From Liolophura sinensis (Eukaryota > Mollusca > Polyplacophora > Chitonida > Chitonidae), in assembly GCF_032854445.1 (NCBI RefSeq), contig NC_088302.1, positions 13,385,338 to 13,449,337 of the forward strand: 64,000 nucleotides of DNA, written 5' to 3'. The notes beneath the pieces are model-generated. The model was not told where the DNA came from. It saw nothing but the letters and a program-made list of their open reading frames with translations, and made no database searches. Below are positions 56,661 through 64,000 of the stretch, in pieces. Both the position numbers and the translations under genes were made by a program. Position 1 is the first letter of the stretch. Every line of letters begins with the position of its first letter.

Positions 56661-58749
56661 TATAGACACAGTTCAGATTTACATCACTCCAAGAGAACCA
56701 GAAGTCACATCCTTTACTACTGTAGAGGAAGGGTTATTTCCTTTTCATGGAATACCATGCGTGTTTACTTAGTTTCCTTTTTTAGAGTTGTTTACTTGGT
56801 TTGGTGGCGAAGTAATGTGATTAGAAATGTTGTGTAACTGAGGTTAGTGGAACGGCTCGAACTCCCGAAGCTGAAGTGACCTGGATCAATGTGTTTCACA
56901 ATTTATGAAACCTGTGATCATTAAGTTATACATCTGAGACAGGCGTTGTGCCAGCTATAGAGAATGGGGACAGCGTTCAAAGACGATTCTTCTGACCAGG
57001 TCTCTACATCAGTTACCATGCTTGCCTGGGCGAAATGATTGGGGATAGCCTCAAGTTGCCATTTATGGCAAACAGCAACATTCCATCACCCCTTCCGTCA
57101 TGGCTAAGTAAAAGTAGGGACACATGTAGAGAGGAATGCCGTGAGTTCTTTTTTTGTTGTTGTTGCCTTATGTTTGAATACTTGCTTTCACAATAACCTA
57201 ATAAATTTCAATATTGTTTTGTTAACCTGTGTCTGAGCCTCGTTTTTGGAGAGTTGGCCGTCTGGCATTTTGGCTGATTCGCGTCACTTGGGGTCCTAAC
57301 TTACGAACCTGGGTAGGCCAAGGAAGACAGCATTAGTTGCCTCCTGTTACACTACTCTTATCCAATGTATGCAACATTATCTTATTTTATCTGACACAAG
57401 ACAATTCTCACAATAACTATCATAGAATTGCAACCTCTGTTCTAAAATCGCCTGTTTATACATCTACACAAAACATGCTATGCCAGTGAAAACATCACTA
57501 TTACTGACCACTCACTAAACATCCTAAAACATTTCAATACAACCTTATCTGTATATAAGTAGAACTGAATTTAACGTGCACATTAACTAAATTTTAAAAA
57601 AAGTGTAAGGAAATATTAATCTACATTTCGACAACTGACAGATTTGTCACAACTGACAATTACTAAAAAAAAAAACTACAACAGTTAAACAACTGCCTGG
57701 ACCTATCCTGATTCAGTGGAGTCTATGACAATGTAACATAATACATCAGGCACCTCTACTACATCACTACAGTAACATTTCGTTTTAATAACAATATCAT
57801 CTACACACATTATTATCTAACCAGAGGGGAAACTCTAAAACTCAACCTCCAAGAGAGCTACAGCATCCCATTCAGTAAAGCAGCTACTTATGCAGCGCCT
57901 GGCAGTTCAGAATAACAATCAACTTAGCTGGGGTATAATGAAACAACGACAGACAATTAGTCTATGGTCTAATAACTAGTAGTAATAAACTAAAATATCC
58001 TTATGAATTTCAGTCACTTTATAATACTGATGGCATAGTTCCCTACTTACATTTACATTATGATTTCACATAATATACTCTCTATATGGCCGTGGCATCC
58101 TCTGTAAGGATCCCAGCGGCATTACATAAACATGTAATGTACTATACATACGAGAATTCTACAGCAATTTCCACATTTGTACTTTAACGGCCAAAATATA
58201 ACTGTTTGCTAGCTCAAATACACATTTTACTTTTAAACCTCTAAAAGACATCATGTAGCACAAAATAAAGCCTTCTCGAGTCAATACGGATTTCTTGAGA
58301 TTTTACGGTAAGTCGCACTTGTTCACCATGACATAATCCACTTTGTTTTTTAGAATCAAATCTGTTGATTTACGCAATGTCATCTGAGAAGACAAAGTTC
58401 TTTCAACAGCGCACTGAAACTGCACCTTCCTTCCAACAATTGTGCATTCCTACATACATGACAAAAATTACGAAACATGATAGGTCTGATCGTCTGCGAC
58501 CTGCACGATTGCGATTTAAGATGGCGGGTGACCTCGATCGGTCACATCTAGTGTGCGTCTTAATTACACATACAAAAACAAATCTTTCAATATATACTGA
58601 CTTCAGACAATGAATGAGGATTATGCAAAATAACTGTTACAAAAAAAAATGATGGGTAATAAACTTTTGTGAGCTAATCAGCCCCGAACAGTCACGGAGA
58701 TCTCCGAACACACACCAACATGCCAGTCACCGATAATGACCTAATTACT

Positions 58750-59956
58750 AGGTGCACCTCTTACACTAAGCCAGATAATTTCCATGATATTTAGATGAAG
58801 GTATTGTGCTGGCTATCTACGCGGGCTATAACAGGCTATAAATGATCAATTGTGCCAATATGTTGGCATCTAACGTCAATAATGTTCCAACACCACTAAT
58901 GTGACAGACACAGCCCAGACCATAAAAGTAACTTTCCTCCAAGATGGCCAGCAGACATGATGCATGGGGACTGTTGACTTAATCATGTTTTCTCCATACA
59001 CAAACGGGACTGTCCGTCCCTATCACAACTTGACTTTCATCAGAAAATATCGCATTTTTCACTCTCGATAATTCGTCCAGTTCCTCCTTTCCTTACACCA
59101 TTTTACACCCTTTTGTGCCAGGGTAAGGCGCCACCGAGTTCGCACACATTGCATGGTCCTTTATAGACAGTGTTTAGCCTTCTTGGTTAAGGGCTATTTC
59201 ATACTGATGATGTGCAAGTGCTCATAACTCTTTTGTGTTTGTGTTAGGTGTGTAATACTACTTTTTTTCTTACTTTTTTGGATACATTATTGTGACTATG
59301 ATGCTTCCATTGGTAGAACCGTTGAACACTGTTGTTATGAGAGAAGGGAAGGTTTAACTACATCTGTATGTAAAAGGCCCGGTTGGGTACGAGAGTATCC
59401 ATGACATGGCTGCCGCCTCGCCAAAGGCGGTCGGTTTGAGTTAAGCTGTCGCTTATTTGCCTGTCATCGCTCTATGCTTGTATCTGTTATCCTTCCAGGG
59501 TTGCACACGACTGTCACACATACGACTGAGCCCAGTCCAAATGTAAAACCACAGGAAAGAAATAAAGAGCATAGTCACAAGCAAGCCAGCGTTGTTCCAG
59601 CTGTGAAACTGAAAGGACCGGTAAACTCCACTCCGGTTACATTTTTTCTTCTTCACCTCACGAACCGCAATTCTCTTTCTTGCAACTCGTCTTTTGTACC
59701 CTGCTTTCTGCAAGTTTCTTGACACATTTTTCTGACAAAATTGACATTCCTTCCCCTCATTTAGCTTGTTGGTCACATCTGACAAACTTAATCTTCTGGT
59801 AAAACATACGTGAAAACCCTGATTTACCTGGAGCATGAAATGGTGCTTTCCTTTGTTTCTCGTCCATACACGGCTGTTTACCTTTCCGACCGATCTTGTC
59901 AAACAATGTTTACAAACAAACCGTAAGAGCCGACGACGATATGGCGTCATGAATAT
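58750..59956 (-). pseudogene. Tc1-like transposase relic (copy C)
   Basis: Equivalent of 39090-40300, with the same split halves and the same helix-turn-helix part at about 59860-59653. Confidence 0.7.
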
Positions 59957-61129
59957 ATTTATGAAAACTTAAAGTCTATTTCATATAAAAGGTTTGATAT
60001 GTTTATATGTCTGTATATAGAGCTGAACATAAACACATCAACTTCGCGAAGCGCAATTCCGCAATATTATGGAAGTGACGAATACTTATGTGCACTGACC
60101 GAAACCCGAGACCTCGCTCTATGGGTGGAGTATACATTGTAGCGGTCCAATTATTGTATTTATCTTATGTGCTTTCGTTACTTATGATGTCTTCTCCTCA
60201 AGTATACAGGTACTTATGTCAGTGCGACATAAATGTACAAATTGAACTGAGGACAATAAATGTTCTTTTGCTGTGTGAAACAAGAACGAAAATAGAAGGT
60301 AAAAGTTTTTCAGATAAGACAATGACATAGAATTTCGTAATTTTTAGATTATGGCTATATTGTTGAAAATACTTATAATTATCCCAAATGTGTAGGAATG
60401 CAGATACATGAACAACAACAACATCTCTCGTTCATGAAACAGATGGACGTAAGTTTAAATCTTTCTACGAGAATACATAAACACTCTACTGGCAAATATT
60501 GACTTCATAAATTAAAAACTATGGCCTCATATAACTGTCTTACCAAAATTTCGGTGAAAATTCCTGAAAAAATGAATATATATAAACTTCCCTGCCTTAA
60601 ATTTATTTCTCAAATCCCGGTACGATGTACTGGTACACAGGAAGCGCTGGCCACCATGGTCTACGCCTAACCCCATATCAAAAGATCACAGCCGAGATCC
60701 TTGGCTAGTGTAGATTCGTCGTTGATTCTCGCGGGGATTTATTCATTCAGAAACGTTCTAATGTGACAGGACGGGACTACGAGCTGAGGATTATGTACAG
60801 AAATGATACATATAAATATCAAACAGCAACTCAAGTCCATATCTTCTTTTGGACCGATTTTATTACCCACGGAACATGCGCACGCCTGCAGGAAAAAATG
60901 ACCGCCCGTGCAATCCCTTCTAGATAGGTTACCGTAATTGACCCACGCAGTCGTTAAATACCGTACAATTGGTATAATGACGCAACACATGACAAATATA
61001 GGGCACATGTTTGACAAACAAAGGAAAAAAATACACCCGGGGAGTATAAGAGGATAATCCTTATATTCCAGTGTAGTTGTTGTGATATTGTCATAGTTTG
61101 CCACGTGCATTTGTTTAGATCATAGCACA

Positions 61130-64000
61130 TGTGTATGTTTACATCACATGATCAGCTCCCCTATGTTAATATTCATGACGTTGCAGCATAGCGATTGGCT
61201 AATAATACGTAAGTAACATACTGCGGGACTGCTCAAGGTGATGAACCGAGTGGAATAGAATGACAGTCTGAAAGGAGACGCTGTTTCGAGTCCTTTATTT
61301 ACTTATACTTTCTTACGTCAAAAGACGGTAACATAAAAGTATTACATGGTGTCAGAAGTTCAGAATAACCTTCGAGATGGCGGTAATGTTGCAGAAAACT
61401 GGTCACGATGGAAGAAACACCTCGTGTTTACCGGACCGGATGCAAACAAGTGGAAAGCGGAGCAAAAGCCGTACAGTTCTTGATAAATATCGGACAAAAA
61501 GGCAGAGACATTTGCAGAGCATGGCGTTCTAGTGGTGAACTTTCAGAGGAAGATTCTAAGAAGCCAGAGAAACTGTTCGAACTTTTCGAGTACTACTGCA
61601 ACCCGTAGAAAAACACAACGTAAGTACAACGTAAGTTATTTCATCAACGGGGTCAAAGTCAGTCAGAATCGATAGACGAATGGGTCACTCAGTTAAAACT
61701 CATTGGCCGTGACTGTAGTTTTCATGATCTAGACGACATGATTAAAGACAGGATTCTCATGTGCTCAAATTCAGGAAAAACTCCTCTTAGAAGATGATCT
61801 GACTCTAGAAAAAGCAACAAAAATTGCCAGGGTTTATGAAATATCACGTGAACAATTGAAAGTGTTGAACAAAACTCCCGACGAAGTCCACGAGCTAAAT
61901 TTGAGAATAAATTTGGAAAGAATAAATTGAAAATTGGTCAACAGAAATTTTAGGGACAAAACCAACAGAAATTTAACAAGTTTCAGAAACGGAACACACA
62001 TGACAAGCAGGACAATTCTCAGTGTGGTCGGTGTGGATATGAACATAAGAAGTCAGAAACTTGCCCAGCAGTGGGAAAAAATTGTATGAAATGTGGCATC
62101 AAAAATCATTTCAGGAGAATGTGTAGGTCTAAATGAGCTCATGCTGTTTGTGAAGGTAATCATAACACAGAGACTGACACTGAAGACAATGTGGTATTTT
62201 AGGTACAGTTCACAAAACTGAAAACAACGAAAATGAAGCTTATGCAAACATTGAAACAGGAAACACAGGCAAAACTCTCAGGTGTAAACTGGATACTGGA
62301 GCACAGGTAAACTGCATTCCCACAGAAACATACAAAAGACTACTGTCAAGCGAAGTACCTTTACAAACACCCTTTCTCCCCAAGCTGTCAGGATATGGTG
62401 GTAATCAACTCAAAGTCACAGGTAAATGCACGGTACCATGCAACTGCAAAAACATTATTCAGAACTTAGAGTTTGTAGTCGTGGATAACCCAGCGAAACC
62501 CCTCCTAGATTTCAACGCATGTAAGCTGCTACACCTGGTGAAAGTGGTTATGACAATTGATCAACCAATCACAAAGCAGTTTTTGACTAAAGAATCAGTG
62601 GTCAAGGAGAACAAGGATATCTTCACAGAGCTTGGTTGTCTTCCAGGAAAAGCCAAAATTAGACTTAAAGACAACGCACTGCCAGTTGTACACGCACCAC
62701 GACGTGTCCCCGTAGCATTAAGGGATCGTGTCAAAAATGAACTAAAACGTATGGAGACAATGGGCGTTATCAGAGCCATTGACGAGCCCACAGAATGGGT
62801 AAGCTCAATGGTGGCCGTCGCGAAAAAAGACAACACACTGCGGATATGTATCGACCCGAAGGATTTGATCGAAAACATAATGCGAGAGCGCTGTCAACTC
62901 CCTACATTGGAGGACATAACACATAAACTGGCAGGTGCGAAGTACTTCAGTCGGCTGGACGCAAAATCCGGGTACTGGCAGATCCAGCTAGATGATGAAA
63001 GTAGTGAACTCACAACATTTAAATCTCCTTTTGGCAGGTGGGCATTTACACTCTTAACTTTTGAACTGCACGACGAGCGACTCAGAGAACTACTTCAGAG
63101 ATGCCGTGACAAAAACCTGCACCTGAATTCTGCAAAAATGAAAATTGGGGTCACAGAGACAAAGTTCTACGCACACACTCTCACGTCGGAAGGTCTGAAA
63201 CCTGACCCAGACAAGATTATAGCGATTGAACAGATGCCGACCCCTACCTCGAAAAAGGAACAGGAAACGCTGATGGGTATGATCAATTACCTCACCAAGT
63301 TTGTCCCAGGGCTTACCACAGCCACAGCTCTAATAAAAGAACTCTTAAAAGAAGATGTGGAGTGGCTATGGGACGCAAATTGTGACAAAGCATTTGAAGA
63401 GGTGAAATCCATCATCACGCGAACACCAGGGCCGGTGTTAGCATACTATGACGTCACCAAGGACGTCACCCTCCAAGTAGACGCGTCAAAATCAGGCCTT
63501 GGCGCGGTCATTCTTCAAGAAGGCAATCCAGTTGCCTATGCTTCACGAGCACTTATGCCGACACAGCAAAACTATACACAGATAGAAAAAGAAATGTTGC
63601 CAATTTAGTTTGGGTGAGAGAAGTTTCATTCTTATATCTGTGGAAAACAAGTGACAGTACACAGTGATCACAAGCCGCTTGAGATAATCATGCGCAAACC
63701 ACTGGCTTCAGCACCACCCAGACTACAGCGCATGATGCTGGGCTTACAGCTCTACGTGTGCGGACATACTGTCGAGAAATTACAAATCTGGACATGACGC
63801 ACATGAAGATCCAACACTGGAAGAGCACGTTCATGCAGTATTTGAACTGATCCCAGTAACTGATCAAAAACTGGAAAAAATCAAATCGGAAACATAGAAG
63901 GATCAAACTCCCATCAAACTTAAACCTGTCATTCACAGAGGCTGGCCACAGACTAAACAACAAGTGGACACTCATCTGAGAGAATTCTGGCATGTTCGAG
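61130..64000 (+). mobile_element. Gypsy-type LTR retrotransposon, dead (copy C, partial)
   Basis: Left LTR 61130-61346 and primer-binding site at 61347. Gag with the same breaks as copy B (zinc knuckles 62020-62136), protease, and a long pol frame follow. The window ends before integrase. The left LTR can be compared only with copy B, not with its own right LTR. Confidence 0.85.
62481..63608 (+). pseudogene. Gypsy RT-RNase H frame, 375 codons (copy C)
   Basis: The least damaged pol frame in the window. It reads the protease end, the RT start (KAKIRLKDNALPVV, RVKNELKRMETMGVI), the TLRICIDPKDL block lost in copy B, LDAKSGYWQIQLDD, then RT thumb/connection and RNase H (VTLQVDASKSGLGAVI). The RT middle, including the YxDD catalytic pair, is missing at the same in-frame junction as copy B (FGRWAFTLLTF to HDERLRELLQRC, near 63065). 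An in-frame stop at 63606 cuts RNase H before its HSDHKPLE block. The frame stays open, but no active enzyme can be encoded. Confidence 0.85.

Larger units (their letters stand above)
49630..64000 (+). repeat. Segmental duplication, copy C (runs off window)
   Basis: The left part (49630-54985) matches copy A (18625-23800), and 51175-64000 matches copy B. It is therefore the only copy joining both halves. A-type left flank, VWA exons, LINE, Gypsy pieces and Tc1 are in the same order. It is cut by the window end inside the Gypsy element. Confidence 0.95.

Noticed and set aside
62561-62878. Minus-strand frame over the Gypsy RT
   Set aside because: Antisense to a clearly recognisable RT on the plus strand.

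Overview
The window looks like nuclear DNA of a lophotrochozoan animal, most likely a mollusc. Genes are split by GT-AG introns, intergenic space is long and AT-rich, and SINE, LINE, Gypsy and Tc1 relics and long microsatellites are dense. A tRNA-headed SINE of a type I associate with bivalve and gastropod genomes recurs about ten times. Nothing bacterial is present (no operons, no CRISPR array). The species cannot be fixed from sequence alone.

Layout. 1-9.3 kb: gene-poor DNA with a minisatellite (700-1560), a LINE 3' end (1683-1787), a 90-bp repeat that stays open in frame (about 3195-3590), a SINE whose body has expanded into a 95-bp tandem array (3996-4980), a fold-back MITE (5174-5425), more SINEs, and TA and TG runs. 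9.3-14.1 kb: a complete six-exon XPA nucleotide-excision-repair gene on the minus strand, every splice phase checked by hand. 15.2-18.3 kb: a dead Tc1-like transposon carrying a small retroposed tail, then a GC-rich element of about 2 kb with nearly perfect 80-bp terminal inverted repeats. 20.8-28.8 kb: two divergently transcribed three-exon genes for secreted proteins with one thrombospondin type-1 repeat followed by one von Willebrand factor A domain. Both have phase-1 introns at the same places. The minus-strand protein keeps an intact metal site (DxSxS); the plus-strand one has lost it. 29-31.5 kb: a SINE with clear target-site duplication and a 443-bp MITE.

31.5-64 kb: dominated by duplication. 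A segment at 31504-44296 (copy B) is repeated almost base for base at 51175-64000 (copy C), about 12.8 kb each. The first part of both, with an extra left part in copy C, also matches 18625-23800 (copy A), which holds the intact minus-strand TSP1-VWA gene. B and C carry only its exons 2 and 3, with a shared 14-nt frameshifting deletion, so they are pseudogenes. B and C also carry LINE fragments, the 5' piece of a minus-strand Gypsy element, a Tc1 relic, and a plus-strand Gypsy element whose reverse transcriptase had already lost its catalytic YxDD block before the segment was copied.

No multi-gene pathway is visible. The most interesting biology is the expanding TSP1-VWA family: hand comparison of exons 2 and 3 between copies A and B/C shows far more amino-acid-changing than silent differences, while flanking non-coding DNA is well conserved. 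That is the pattern expected of a recognition or adhesion protein under diversifying selection.
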